From: Kaistella sp. SH40-3
GTDB taxonomy: Bacteria > Bacteroidota > Bacteroidia > Flavobacteriales > Weeksellaceae
DNA: 38,128 nucleotides
Assembly: GCF_030686865.1 (NCBI RefSeq)
Contig: NZ_JAQYUS010000012.1
Coordinates: forward strand, 1 to 38,128
Direction: 5' to 3'
Shown in pieces: positions 1 to 8,316 of the stretch (the first letter of the stretch is position 1; each line of letters begins with the position of its first letter). The notes below the pieces were generated by a model, which saw only the letters and a list, made by a program, of their open reading frames with translations, searched no databases and had not been told where the DNA came from. The translations under genes were made by a program, and so were the position numbers.

Positions 1-112
1 CGCAACTCTTTTGTGAAGTTTTATTCATATCGGAGTAAATATGTTTATAACGACATGGTTAACAGAATACTACAAACTACAAAGTTATCCACTTTATGTA
101 AAGAGCACGATT

Positions 113-236
113 TGCGGTAGGGATAGAAGTGGAAATCCCACAGCAAGCGCAGGATTTAGCCAAGGCGCGAGGAATTGAAACGGATAGCCCGACCCAAGGT
201 GTGGGAAAATTATGCAGACATTTTGTAAGCCAGGAG
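113..236. other. Intergenic element, possible structured RNA
   Basis: This stretch, just past the vanZ-like gene, is richer in G and C than its flanks and has no convincing reading frame. TCCCACA at 136-142 can pair with TGTGGGA at 200-206, enclosing GCGC words at 147-150 and 165-168. The phrase GGATAGCCCGACCC at 182-195 is one I associate from memory with flavobacterial intergenic regions, but I cannot name an RNA family and do not know the transcribed strand. A 63-codon minus-strand frame (77-268) has no family resemblance and is probably chance. Bases 1-112 show nothing. Confidence 0.3.
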
Positions 237-253
237 AGGGAACCGCCCAAGGA

Positions 254-284
254 AATAAAAAAACGCACTATATAATAGTACGTT
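254..284 (-). terminator. Intrinsic terminator of the gcvH-vanZ unit
   Basis: AACGCACTAT (262-271) and ATAGTACGTT (275-284) pair over ten positions, with one G-T wobble, around a three-base loop. On the minus strand the stem runs into seven Ts. The stem overlaps the vanZ-like stop codon. Confidence 0.7.
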
Positions 285-627
285 CAAATTTTTTGAAAAT
301 AAAGTAACCTATGAGAACTCCGACCATATCTGCGATTAAATCGAGAAACTCTAACGAACGGCCCCAATGCATTTCATCCTGCAGGATTTCGGTGAGCATA
401 CCGTAAAGCATCATAATCTGTATAAAGTAGAAAAACTTGATTTTGGGAAATGCTGCCATAAAGGTGAACCCCAAAAATGTGAAGATACTTAGGTGTAAAA
501 CCTTGTCGATCCCCTCGAACATAAAGGGATACTCCAGGTTTTCTACACCCGGCTTGAGGAGCATAAAAGTAAGAAATGCCCAGTAAATGGGCAAAATCTT
601 ACTAAATATTTTTGAAACTTTATCCAA
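268..627 (-). CDS. VanZ-like family membrane protein
   Basis: A small integral membrane protein of the VanZ-like family; its biochemical role in this group is not established. Three or four hydrophobic stretches are visible: one near the N terminus (IYWAFLTFMLL), one around FLGFTFMAAF, one around FIQIMMLYGM, and a C-terminal helix ending GVLIGYFIFKKF. The acidic and polar residues between helices (GIDKVLHLSIF, EILQDEMHWGRSLEFLDLIADMVG) are typical of the family. An ATG at 690 would overlap gcvH by 71 bases, so I prefer the TTG at 627, which overlaps it by 8 and gives 119 residues. It is probably co-transcribed with and translationally coupled to gcvH. Start uncertain, family fairly sure. Confidence 0.75.
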   Translation of the reverse strand: MDKVSKIFSKILPIYWAFLTFMLLKPGVENLEYPFMFEGIDKVLHLSIFTFLGFTFMAAFPKIKFFYFIQIMMLYGMLTEILQDEMHWGRSLEFLDLIADMVGVLIGYFIFKKFERTII

Positions 628-997
628 GTGATGCTTGGTATTCTTCTGCTGAAAGGAGTTCTGACTGATCTGCACCTTCTGTAATTTCAACTTTAATAAT
701 CCAACCTTTCCCGTAAGGATCGGTATTTAAAAGTTCCGGTTGATCTTCTAAGTCAGTATTAAATGCTGATACGGTTCCATTAACTGGCAAGAATAAATCA
801 GAAACTGTTTTCACTGCTTCTACACTTCCGAAAACATCTCCGGCAGAAAGTTCGTCATCTACAGAATCAACATCTACAAATACGATATCTCCCAATTCGC
901 CTTGAGCAAAATCAGTAATGCCGATGGTTGCCGTGTTTCCTTCAATTTTAACCCACTCGTGGTCTTTGGTGTACTTTAATTCGCCTGGTAAATTCAT
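620..997 (-). CDS. gcvH: Glycine cleavage system H protein
   Basis: Lipoyl carrier of the glycine cleavage system; it shuttles the aminomethyl group from glycine between the P, T and L proteins in the cytosol. The 125-residue length and the start MNLPGELKYTKDHEWVKIEG are standard. The lipoyl-lysine site is in GSVEAVKTVSDLF near residue 63, and the flanking beta hairpin (LPVNGTVSAFN) is intact. The frame extends seven codons upstream to a TTG, but the ATG at 997 matches the family. The P, T and L genes are not in the window, which is common in Bacteroidetes. The vanZ-like gene overlaps its end. Confidence 0.97.
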   Translation of the reverse strand: MNLPGELKYTKDHEWVKIEGNTATIGITDFAQGELGDIVFVDVDSVDDELSAGDVFGSVEAVKTVSDLFLPVNGTVSAFNTDLEDQPELLNTDPYGKGWIIKVEITEGADQSELLSAEEYQASLG

Positions 998-1264
998 TTT
1001 TATAATTTTATTCTTCAAAAATAATTAAAATTATGTGATATTCAAAAGTTTCTCTCTTATTTAATGAAGACATTTATCAGAATTGATTTCTAACGACATG
1101 GCTTTTAACCTATTTTTCATTTTAAATGATAATCATTGCCCGCATCAATTCTTTAGTTTGTCTTGTTTTCTTAAATTTGTTACCTCTAATTAAAACATTC
1201 ACCTTAATTGCAATTCCTCATTCCTTATATCTATAGAATTGCAAACACTTAAATTATTCAAATA

Positions 1265-2551
1265 ATGAACATCGACAATAAATTAAAAATTTCTCAAAAA
1301 ACATTTGACACCTGGAAAAGTGTCCCTTTTAAAGAGAAGCAAAAGTTACTCAAAAAATTAGCAAAAGGTCTGGATGAGAATGCAGAGAAGTTTGGGAAAA
1401 TCATTACTAAAGAAATGAACAAGCCCATCACTCAATCAATTGCCGAAATTAAGAAATGTGCATTGATGGTTCGATACTATGCAGAAGCAGAAAATATTCT
1501 GAAACCAGAAAAAATTAAAACCGAATTCAGCGTTTCGGAAATTCATTATGTTCCGAAAGGAGTTATCTTGGGAGTAATGCCTTGGAATTTTCCATTTTGG
1601 CAGGCAATTCGTTTTGCGGTTCCGGCAATCCTGGCCGGAAATACGGTTGTATTGAAACATGCTTCAATTTGTTTTGGAAGTGGAAATGCGATTGAAAAGA
1701 TTTTTCTGGAAGCAGGTTTCCCGAAAGGTGTTTTTCAGAATCTAGAAATCGGACATGCCGAAGTGAAAACCGTTTTAGAAAATCCCATTGTTAGAGGAGT
1801 AAGTTTAACCGGAAGTGAAAAAGCCGGTGGCGAAGTCGCTTCAATTGCGGGAAAAAACATTAAAAAATCACTCTTGGAATTAGGCGGAAGTGATGCGTTC
1901 ATCGTCTTAGATGACGCCGATTTAGAAGAAGCGGCAATTTCCGGTGCAAAATCCCGACTGCTCAATTGCGGTCAAGCGTGTAATGCAGCAAAGCGATTCA
2001 TTATTCAGAAAAATACGGAAAAGAAATTCCTTCCAATCTTTGTTAAAGAATACCAGAAATTCGTAGCCGGCGATCCTATGAAAAAGAAGACCAATATGGC
2101 GGGAATGGCTCGCCCCGACTTGGCAGATGATTTGGAAAAGCAATATAATATGGCCTTAAAAAATGGTGCAGAAATTATTTTGCCACTCGTAAGAATTTCG
2201 GCAAATGAATTTGTTCCAGGCTTAATTAAAGTAAAATCGGGAAATCCAATTTTGAAAGAGGAACTTTTCGGTCCACTCGGAATGGTCATGATTGCTAAAG
2301 ATGATGAACATGCAGTTAAACTGTCAAATGAAATTCCGTTTGGATTATCTGATTCGGTTTGGACAAAAGATAAAAAAAGACAACAATTCTATATCGACAA
2401 TCTGGAATCGGGAACGATCAGCATTAATAAAGGAACGAGTTCTGATCCGAGATTACCGTTTGGTGGTGCAAAATCTTCGGGTTATGGAACCGAACTTTCG
2501 ATGGTTGCCTTAAAAGAATTTGTAAATGTTCGAACAGTGGTTGCGAAATAA
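1265..2551 (+). CDS. NAD(P)-dependent aldehyde dehydrogenase, succinate-semialdehyde type
   Basis: A 428-residue aldehyde dehydrogenase resembling the short Sad/GabD branch, oxidising a short semialdehyde to the acid with NAD(P). The cofactor-site motif PWNFP is at residues 106-110, the general base Glu205 is in LLELGGSD, and the nucleophile Cys239 is in [11 protein letters not shown]. The C-terminal EELFGP and [12 protein letters not shown] motifs are present. It is about 30 residues shorter than typical GabD, mainly at the N terminus, as in the Sad-like group. It stands alone between a divergent gcvH and a convergent ABC exporter, with a shared terminator. Substrate preference is inferred from overall similarity, not from a diagnostic residue. 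Confidence 0.9.
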   Translation: MNIDNKLKISQKTFDTWKSVPFKEKQKLLKKLAKGLDENAEKFGKIITKEMNKPITQSIAEIKKCALMVRYYAEAENILKPEKIKTEFSVSEIHYVPKGVILGVMPWNFPFWQAIRFAVPAILAGNTVVLKHASICFGSGNAIEKIFLEAGFPKGVFQNLEIGHAEVKTVLENPIVRGVSLTGSEKAGGEVASIAGKNIKKSLLELGGSDAFIVLDDADLEEAAISGAKSRLLNCGQACNAAKRFIIQKNTEKKFLPIFVKEYQKFVAGDPMKKKTNMAGMARPDLADDLEKQYNMALKNGAEIILPLVRISANEFVPGLIKVKSGNPILKEELFGPLGMVMIAKDDEHAVKLSNEIPFGLSDSVWTKDKKRQQFYIDNLESGTISINKGTSSDPRLPFGGAKSSGYGTELSMVALKEFVNVRTVVAK

Positions 2552-2573
2552 ATTAATTTCACACCATATATAC

Positions 2574-2608
2574 AAGAGTCCGTTCAATAATTTGAACGGA
2601 CTCTTTTT
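2574..2608 (+). terminator. Bidirectional intrinsic terminator
   Basis: A perfect 14-bp stem (2574-2587 with 2592-2605) around the loop TAAT, followed by a T run. It lies between the convergent aldehyde dehydrogenase and ABC exporter genes; the minus-strand side has only a short T stretch, so it works best for the plus strand. Confidence 0.9.
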
Positions 2609-2646
2609 TGTGCAATCTTCCGATATTGAATTTTTATGATTAGTGA

Positions 2647-4386
2647 TTATTCAATCACTTCCGCTTTCAACTGCGAGCGATATAAAGTAGAATAATATCC
2701 ACCTTTTGCCAGAAGTTCATCGTGTTTTCCTTCTTCCACAATTTTTCCGTGTTCCATTACGATGATCTTATCTGCATTTACAATGGTAGAAAGTCGGTGC
2801 GCAATAATTATTGAAGTTCTGTTCTTCGTAATTTTTTCGGTGGCGCGTTGGATTAGTTTTTCACTTTCGTGATCGATAGAAGAAGTCGCTTCATCAAGAA
2901 TTAAAATTTTCGGATCAGAAAGATAAGCACGCAAAAATGACAGTAATTGTCTTTGACCTAACGAAATTGAAGAACCTCTTTCCCGAACAACATAATCGTA
3001 ACCGCCCGGCAGACTTTCGATAAATTCATCAACTTCAATATCTTTCGCAACACTTTTTATCTTTTCTAAAGTTACCGTTTCATCACCGAAAGCGAGATTC
3101 TCGAAAATACTTCCGTGGAATAAAAACACGTCTTGAAGAACTACACCAATATGACTTCTTAAATTATACAATTCGTAATCCTTTAAATCAACATCATCCA
3201 ATAAAATTTTACCAGAATTAATATCGTATAATCTTGTGATTAAACTGATAATCGTAGATTTTCCCGCTCCAGTTGCACCAACAATTGCAACCGTTTCTCC
3301 AGGATTTACTTTGAAACTGATTCCTTTTAAAACCTCCTGCTTTTCGTCATAAGAAAAATGAACATTTTTAAATTCTATTTTCCCATCAAAATGAGATTTT
3401 GCAACCGTTCCATGATTTGGCATCGCGAAATCTTCATCCATTACACCAAGAACTCTTTCTGCGCCCACGATTCCTCTCTGAATATTATTAAAACGATCCG
3501 CAATCTGCCGAAGCGGACGAATCAACATCGATATAAACTGAATAAATGCAATCACTTTACCAGCCGTAATTGCAATAAAACCTCCATAGAAAAGAATGAA
3601 TCCTATAAATAAGGAAGAAATTAATTCAACAACAGGAAAAAATAAAGAGAAGATAAAAACCGTTTTTAACAACGCATTTTTTAAGGTAATGTTAATATCA
3701 TCGAACTTTTTAAATTCCGCATCCTGTCTATTAAATACTTGTATCAAAGACATTCCGGAAAGTCGTTCCTGCACAAATGAGTTCTGGTTAGAAGTCCAGG
3801 TTCGTTCATCACCAAAGGCTTTCTTTAATCTTTTCTGGAAAAATCGCGTAATCACAACCATTAAAGGAAGAATCACCAAAGAGATATAACTCAGGTGAAC
3901 ATCAACCTGAAACATCATAAACAAAACGAAAACGATGCGAAGAATATCGCCGAATACCATCAGGAAACCATCCGTATAAACCGTGGCAATCGTTTCCACA
4001 TCACCAACTGCACGAGTTACCAATTGTCCGATCGCTGTTTTATCAAAGAAAGAAGTTCGGAAATAAATAAGTTTATGATACAGTCTTTCCCGAATATCAC
4101 GAATTACATTTTGAGAAATAAAATTGGAAAAATAAACCAAAAAGAAATTCAAAATAGTTTCACCAAAAACCAGGGCGACCAAAATATAAATATGCTTCAT
4201 CATCAACCCTTTATCCCGAAGTTGAATAATGTCGGTATCTACAATCTGCATCGTTAAGTACGGTCGATAGGTAGAAATAATCGACAGCACGATGGAAATA
4301 ATTAAAGTAACAATAAACCACGACCGAAATTTCATTCCGATTACAAATAGTCGTTTAATTATATCCCAAGTCGATTGTTTCTTCAT
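2647..4386 (-). CDS. ABC exporter, fused permease and ATPase half-transporter
   Basis: A 579-residue half-transporter of the MsbA/multidrug type that would dimerise in the inner membrane and export lipids or drugs. The first 320 or so residues form the six-helix type-1 exporter domain (for example WFIVTLIISIVLSII near the start). The nucleotide-binding domain carries Walker A GATGAGKST near residue 368, the signature SLGQRQ near 475, Walker B ILILDEATSSID near 494 and the H-loop IIIAHRLST near 527. I chose the ATG at 4386 because the frame beyond it only reaches a TTG. No partner permease is adjacent, so a homodimer is likely. Substrate unknown. Confidence 0.93.
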   Translation of the reverse strand: MKKQSTWDIIKRLFVIGMKFRSWFIVTLIISIVLSIISTYRPYLTMQIVDTDIIQLRDKGLMMKHIYILVALVFGETILNFFLVYFSNFISQNVIRDIRERLYHKLIYFRTSFFDKTAIGQLVTRAVGDVETIATVYTDGFLMVFGDILRIVFVLFMMFQVDVHLSYISLVILPLMVVITRFFQKRLKKAFGDERTWTSNQNSFVQERLSGMSLIQVFNRQDAEFKKFDDINITLKNALLKTVFIFSLFFPVVELISSLFIGFILFYGGFIAITAGKVIAFIQFISMLIRPLRQIADRFNNIQRGIVGAERVLGVMDEDFAMPNHGTVAKSHFDGKIEFKNVHFSYDEKQEVLKGISFKVNPGETVAIVGATGAGKSTIISLITRLYDINSGKILLDDVDLKDYELYNLRSHIGVVLQDVFLFHGSIFENLAFGDETVTLEKIKSVAKDIEVDEFIESLPGGYDYVVRERGSSISLGQRQLLSFLRAYLSDPKILILDEATSSIDHESEKLIQRATEKITKNRTSIIIAHRLSTIVNADKIIVMEHGKIVEEGKHDELLAKGGYYSTLYRSQLKAEVIE

Positions 4387-4477
4387 ATTGTATTTAAAAA
4401 TCCGGTGCAAAAATACGGAATTTTGCAGCGATGAAAGGATGGTAAAGATTGAGTTTTGAAATTGTTCCGATTGATGA

Positions 4478-5209
4478 TTAAAAATGATAACCTACATCAA
4501 CTAAAAACAAACCTTGCGGCGGTGCAGAAGTTCCCGCAGAATTTCGATTTTTGTCTTCAATGATTTTTCTCAAATCTTCCGGTTCAATTTTTCCGTTTCC
4601 AATTTCAACCATTGTTCCGACGATCGCCCTAACCATGTTTCTTAAAAACCGATCTGCAGAAATAGTAAATTTTAAGTCCGCACCATTCTGCTCCCAAAAC
4701 GCTTTATAGATTTTGCAGTTATTGGTTTTATTGTCGGTGTGCAATTTCGAGAAACTGGTAAAATCTTCATATTCAAAAAGGATTTTGCAGGCTTCATTCA
4801 TCCTATCAACATCCAAATCCCTTTTCCAGATTTGCCAGGCCGCATCTTGCGTGAATGGATTTTTCTCTAAATTAATATAATATTCATAAGTCCGAAAAGT
4901 CGCATCAAATCGAGCATGAAAGTCTTCTTTAACAGGAAAAATTCTTTTTATTGCAATATCCTGTGGCAAAAAACTATTCAATTGATAGGTCAAATTATCA
5001 CCAATATTTTTTTCGGTGTCAAAATGCGCGAATATTTTCTTCGCATGCACGCCGGTATCGGTTCTCCCCGCTCCCGTCGTTTTAATTTTATCCCGTAAAA
5101 TCGTAGACAAAGCATTTTCCAAAACTTCCTGCACAGAAATTTGATCAGGCTGAATCTGATAGCCAAAATAATTTTTACCCGAATACGAAAACTCTATACA
5201 ATACCTCAT
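4478..5209 (-). CDS. truA: tRNA pseudouridine(38-40) synthase TruA
   Basis: Converts uridines 38-40 in the anticodon arm of many tRNAs to pseudouridine. The protein starts MRYCIEFSYSGKNYFGYQ, and the catalytic aspartate is Asp51 in TTGAGRTDTGVHA. The C-terminal part contains the conserved FLRNMVRAIVGTMVEIG. The 243 residues match the family. The frame stays open for 42 further codons upstream, to 5335, but that extension is not family-like and includes an inverted repeat. It lies upstream of and in line with the ABC exporter gene, about 90 bases apart, so co-transcription is possible. Confidence 0.96.
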   Translation of the reverse strand: MRYCIEFSYSGKNYFGYQIQPDQISVQEVLENALSTILRDKIKTTGAGRTDTGVHAKKIFAHFDTEKNIGDNLTYQLNSFLPQDIAIKRIFPVKEDFHARFDATFRTYEYYINLEKNPFTQDAAWQIWKRDLDVDRMNEACKILFEYEDFTSFSKLHTDNKTNNCKIYKAFWEQNGADLKFTISADRFLRNMVRAIVGTMVEIGNGKIEPEDLRKIIEDKNRNSAGTSAPPQGLFLVDVGYHF

Positions 5210-5288
5210 CGGCTGCAAATTTACAGAATTTTTAGGAGCAACAAATGTTCGATTCTTAACAAGTTCAGTCCCGCTTTCCGTTCCAATC

Positions 5289-5320
5289 TTTTTTGCCTCG
5301 TCTTGAAACGAGACAAAAAA
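5289..5320. repeat. Inverted repeat upstream of truA
   Basis: TTTTTTGCCTCGT (5289-5301) pairs with ACGAGACAAAAAA (5308-5320) around a six-base loop. The single imperfect pair becomes a G-T wobble in the minus-strand transcript. Neither strand has a T run after the stem, so it is not a normal terminator; it could be a leader structure of truA. Confidence 0.4.
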
Positions 5321-5449
5321 GGATTTACACTGCAATCGGGGCTAGAATACCAAGCAGTTTTTCATTCACCATTTTAAATTCCGTAAAACAATATCTGAGA
5401 TAAGTTGATAGCGCCTGCGTGTTTCAAAAAAAAGTAAGAAATTTACCTC

Positions 5450-5941
5450 ATGAAAATACTCCTCCTCTCCGACTCCCATTCTTATATTGACGACCGAATT
5501 TTAGACTACGTAAAAAACGCAGATGAAATTTGGCATTGTGGTGATTTTGGAAATCTGGAAGTCATTGAGAAATTAGAAAAAATAAAACCTTTACGCGGAG
5601 TTTATGGAAACATCGACGGCACAGAAATCAGAAAAATATTCCCGGAAGTTTTGCGATTCAAATGTGAAGAGGTAGAAGTTCTAATGATTCACATCGGCGG
5701 TTATCCAGGAAAATATACGCCTTTAGCCAAAAAAGAAATCGAAGAAAAGAAACCAAAACTTTTTATTTCCGGACATTCTCACATTTTAAAAGCGATGTAT
5801 GATCAGAAAAACAATTTACTTCACCTCAATCCAGGCGCAATGGGAAAAGTCGGTTGGCATCAAATGCGTACGATGATGCGTTTTGAAATTAATGGTGACC
5901 AGATTGAGAATCTGGAAGTGATTGAATTGGGAAAGAAATAA
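5450..5941 (+). CDS. YfcE/MJ0936-type metallophosphoesterase
   Basis: A 163-residue calcineurin-like phosphodiesterase of the small YfcE/MJ0936 family. These are dimetal enzymes with phosphodiesterase activity on model substrates and unclear physiological targets. Metal-ligand motifs are all visible: LLLSDSHSYID (DxH), WHCGDFGN (GD), GVYGNIDG (GNxD in place of GNHD, as is normal for this family), IHIGGYPG and FISGHSHI. Length is typical. It diverges from truA, with about 240 bases between the two chosen starts, and converges on the Ppx/GppA gene with no clear terminator between. Confidence 0.9.
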   Translation: MKILLLSDSHSYIDDRILDYVKNADEIWHCGDFGNLEVIEKLEKIKPLRGVYGNIDGTEIRKIFPEVLRFKCEEVEVLMIHIGGYPGKYTPLAKKEIEEKKPKLFISGHSHILKAMYDQKNNLLHLNPGAMGKVGWHQMRTMMRFEINGDQIENLEVIELGKK

Positions 5942-5969
5942 AAGAATCTAAACCATAAAGTAAATTATT

Positions 5970-6854
5970 CTACTTCTTCTGCAAACCCTCATAAATGCTA
6001 TGAATCAAACCATCAGCAACTGAAATTTTTGGGACGAATATTTTATCAATATCGCTCCAACTCATCACATTATTGAAAATCTGTAACGCCGGAACCAAAA
6101 CATCAGCACGGTCTTCCCGAAGATTAAACTTGCTCATTCGTTCGGCTACCGTAAGGCTGCACATTTCTTTATAATACTTTTTAAGATAAGCACTCGACAT
6201 TGGTTTGCCGTCTTTCGTTTTACTCATCGAAAAAATCTTGTTGATATTTCCGCCGGAACCAATAGCAACAATCGGTTTTTTGCTGTTGATATTTTTGCGG
6301 ATATCTTCTTTCAGTTCCTTCCACAGATCTTCCTTAACCAACCCATCGAGCAAACGGATCGTTCCGATATTAATGGATTTTTCATACTGCATTTTTCCAT
6401 TTTCGTAGAACATTAATTCTGTGGAACCACCGCCAACATCTATATAAAGATAAGCCGAGTTTTTATCGAGCGCATCAGCCACGTGATTTTCAAAAACCAA
6501 AGCGGCTTCTTCATCACCCGTAATAATTTCGATATCAATTCCGGAAGTATTTTTGACTTGCTTGATGATTTCTTTTCCGTTTTTCGCATCGCGCATCGCA
6601 CTGGTTGCACATGCACGAAAATGCTCCACTTTATAAATCTTCATCAAATTACTGAAAACGTTCATTGAGTCAATGACCATCTGTTCTCTCTCAGGACCGA
6701 TTTCTCCTTTCGTAAAAACATCCATTCCCAAACGAAGCGGAATACGGAGCAGGTTGAGTTTGGTGAATTGCGGTTTCCCTTTTTTAGGTTCCGTTACTTC
6801 ATTAATCAACAGGCGTGCTGCATTACTTCCGATATCGATAGCGGCAATTCTCAT
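5970..6854 (-). CDS. Ppx/GppA exopolyphosphatase-family protein
   Basis: A 294-residue member of the ASKHA-fold Ppx/GppA family, which hydrolyses terminal phosphates of polyphosphate or of pppGpp. It begins MRIAAIDIGSNAARLLI (phosphate-binding loop 1), and has ACATSAMRDAKNG, a GDEEA motif and IDVGGGSTELMFYENGK (loop 2). It is the short form, without the C-terminal HD-like domain of E. coli Ppx, which is usual in Bacteroidetes. Which substrate it uses cannot be told from the sequence. The cytidine deaminase gene lies 67 bases upstream on the same strand and may be co-transcribed. Confidence 0.92.
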   Translation of the reverse strand: MRIAAIDIGSNAARLLINEVTEPKKGKPQFTKLNLLRIPLRLGMDVFTKGEIGPEREQMVIDSMNVFSNLMKIYKVEHFRACATSAMRDAKNGKEIIKQVKNTSGIDIEIITGDEEAALVFENHVADALDKNSAYLYIDVGGGSTELMFYENGKMQYEKSINIGTIRLLDGLVKEDLWKELKEDIRKNINSKKPIVAIGSGGNINKIFSMSKTKDGKPMSSAYLKKYYKEMCSLTVAERMSKFNLREDRADVLVPALQIFNNVMSWSDIDKIFVPKISVADGLIHSIYEGLQKK

Positions 6855-6921
6855 GGTGTTTAAAAAATTATCTTATGGAAACATCTTCTTTAATAAAGAT
6901 AAAACCACTCATGTATTTTAA

Positions 6922-7401
6922 TTAAAGGTAAGAAGCATCAAACGAAAAGGGCAATAATTCTCGGATTGATCTTGTTTTAAAAATCTCACCACCAAGGGAC
7001 GCAAAATAGATTTCTATTTCGTCTTTCTGTTTTGCCTCATATTCCAAAATAGATTGTCGGCAAGCGCCACATGGTGGAATCGGCACAGACGCAGTTGCAT
7101 TTCTGGGCGCACCAATCACAAAAAGTTTTTTGATTTTCACATCTGGAAAATTGGCTCCCGTATAAAAAATCGTCGTTCTTTCGGCACATAAACCGGAAGG
7201 ATAAGCCGCATTTTCCTGATTGCTTCCTGTTATAATTTCGCCGTTCTCAAGCAGAATTGCACAGCCAACGGTAAAGTTAGAATAAGGTGCGTACGCTAAA
7301 TCGCGAATTGCCATTGCTTTATCGAAAAGCGTCTTCTCCATTGCATCGAGGTGGTCGTAACTTTCGATGGCTTCGAAATTAATTGTATGTTGTTTTTCCA
7401 T
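6922..7401 (-). CDS. cdd: Cytidine deaminase
   Basis: Deaminates cytidine and deoxycytidine to the uridine forms in pyrimidine salvage. The zinc site is clear: CAERT supplies one cysteine and the catalytic glutamate, and PPCGACRQSI supplies the other two cysteines. The substrate-contact stretch APYSNFTVGCAILLENG is intact. At 159 residues it is a little longer than the tetrameric E. coli-unlike class (about 130), owing to an N-terminal extension (MEKQHTINFEAIESYDHLDA) that seems normal for this group. It probably heads a small operon with the Ppx/GppA gene. Confidence 0.95.
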   Translation of the reverse strand: MEKQHTINFEAIESYDHLDAMEKTLFDKAMAIRDLAYAPYSNFTVGCAILLENGEIITGSNQENAAYPSGLCAERTTIFYTGANFPDVKIKKLFVIGAPRNATASVPIPPCGACRQSILEYEAKQKDEIEIYFASLGGEIFKTRSIRELLPFSFDASYL

Positions 7402-7719
7402 TGATAAAAATAGGATAGTAAAGATAATGGTTTTTTTTCAAACTGCTTCTATAATGTATACACCGTGGAAAATTGTTTCTTTTAAAAAACTTTAAGACTA
7501 CTTCTTTTTAATTAAACAGGATTCATTATTTCTTTAAAAATTATTAAAATAAAAAATTTTGGTTTAAAAGTTGTTTGTTATAAAACTCCAATCAACACCA
7601 TCATTATCAATATTTTATAGTATTTATTTTTTTCTTTTAAACAGAAAATAAGATGAATATTATTAAAGGATATTTCAAAATAAAGTTATTAAACCAAATT
7701 AACATTAAAAATAGAAAAA
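7402..7719. other. Divergent intergenic region without genes
   Basis: About 318 very AT-rich bases between the divergent cdd and DUF892-katE units. It must hold both promoters, but I could not fix a confident TAnnTTTG box. No RNA gene, repeat or reading frame is evident. Confidence 0.6.
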
Positions 7720-8286
7720 ATGGAAACTAAGAAAAGCAAAGCACCAAAGGCCGAAAAAAAATCGGTTGCAAAAAACTTAAAGGAATTTTTTATTGACTGT
7801 TTAAAAGACATTTATTGGGCAGAAAATGCCCTGGTTAAAACGTTACCGAAAATGTTTGATCAAGCCACCAATCAAAAATTAAAAACTGCAATCAAAGATC
7901 ATTTGGCTCAGACCAAAGAACATGTGGTAAGACTGGAAGCCGTTTTCAAATCGATGGGCCTAAAAGCAGAAGGTAAAAAATGTCTGGCGATGGATGGAAT
8001 CATTAAAGAAGGAGAAGAAATTATGGAAGAAACTGCAGAAGGTCCAGTTCGTGATGCCGGAATTATCGCCAGCGCACAGAAAGTGGAACATTATGAAATT
8101 GCGACTTACGGAACTTTGGCGGCTTTCGCTAAAACATTAAATGAAAGAACTGCGCTTGATTTATTATTGAAAACTTTAGGCGAAGAAAAAAAATCCGATT
8201 GTCTACTCAGCACAATTGCCGATACCAACTTGAACTCGCAAGCCGTGGATGGAAAACTTCAGTCTAAAGATTTAAACGCTGTTTAA
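7720..8286 (+). CDS. YciE/YciF ferritin-like (DUF892) stress protein
   Basis: A 188-residue four-helix ferritin-like protein of the YciE/YciF family, induced by osmotic and oxidative stress in other bacteria; molecular role uncertain. The family segment LKDIYWAENALVKTLPKM begins near residue 29, and acidic or His positions suited to a di-iron site recur in the helices (KEHVVRLEAVFK, VEHYEIATYGTL, LGEEKKSD). A lysine-rich tail of about 20 residues precedes the domain. It ends only 30 bases before the catalase start on the same strand, so the two are almost surely one operon. A second paralogue lies at 12,520. Confidence 0.9.
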   Translation: METKKSKAPKAEKKSVAKNLKEFFIDCLKDIYWAENALVKTLPKMFDQATNQKLKTAIKDHLAQTKEHVVRLEAVFKSMGLKAEGKKCLAMDGIIKEGEEIMEETAEGPVRDAGIIASAQKVEHYEIATYGTLAAFAKTLNERTALDLLLKTLGEEKKSDCLLSTIADTNLNSQAVDGKLQSKDLNAV

Positions 8287-8316
8287 AATTAATAATTATA
8301 CCCAAAGAAAATTACT

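Noticed and set aside
77..268. 63-codon minus-strand frame
   Set aside because: Low-complexity, no family resemblance, and it lies in an element with palindromic pairing beyond the vanZ terminator.
3358..4257. Three plus-strand frames opposite the ABC exporter
   Set aside because: They are antisense shadows of a gene with complete ABC motifs.
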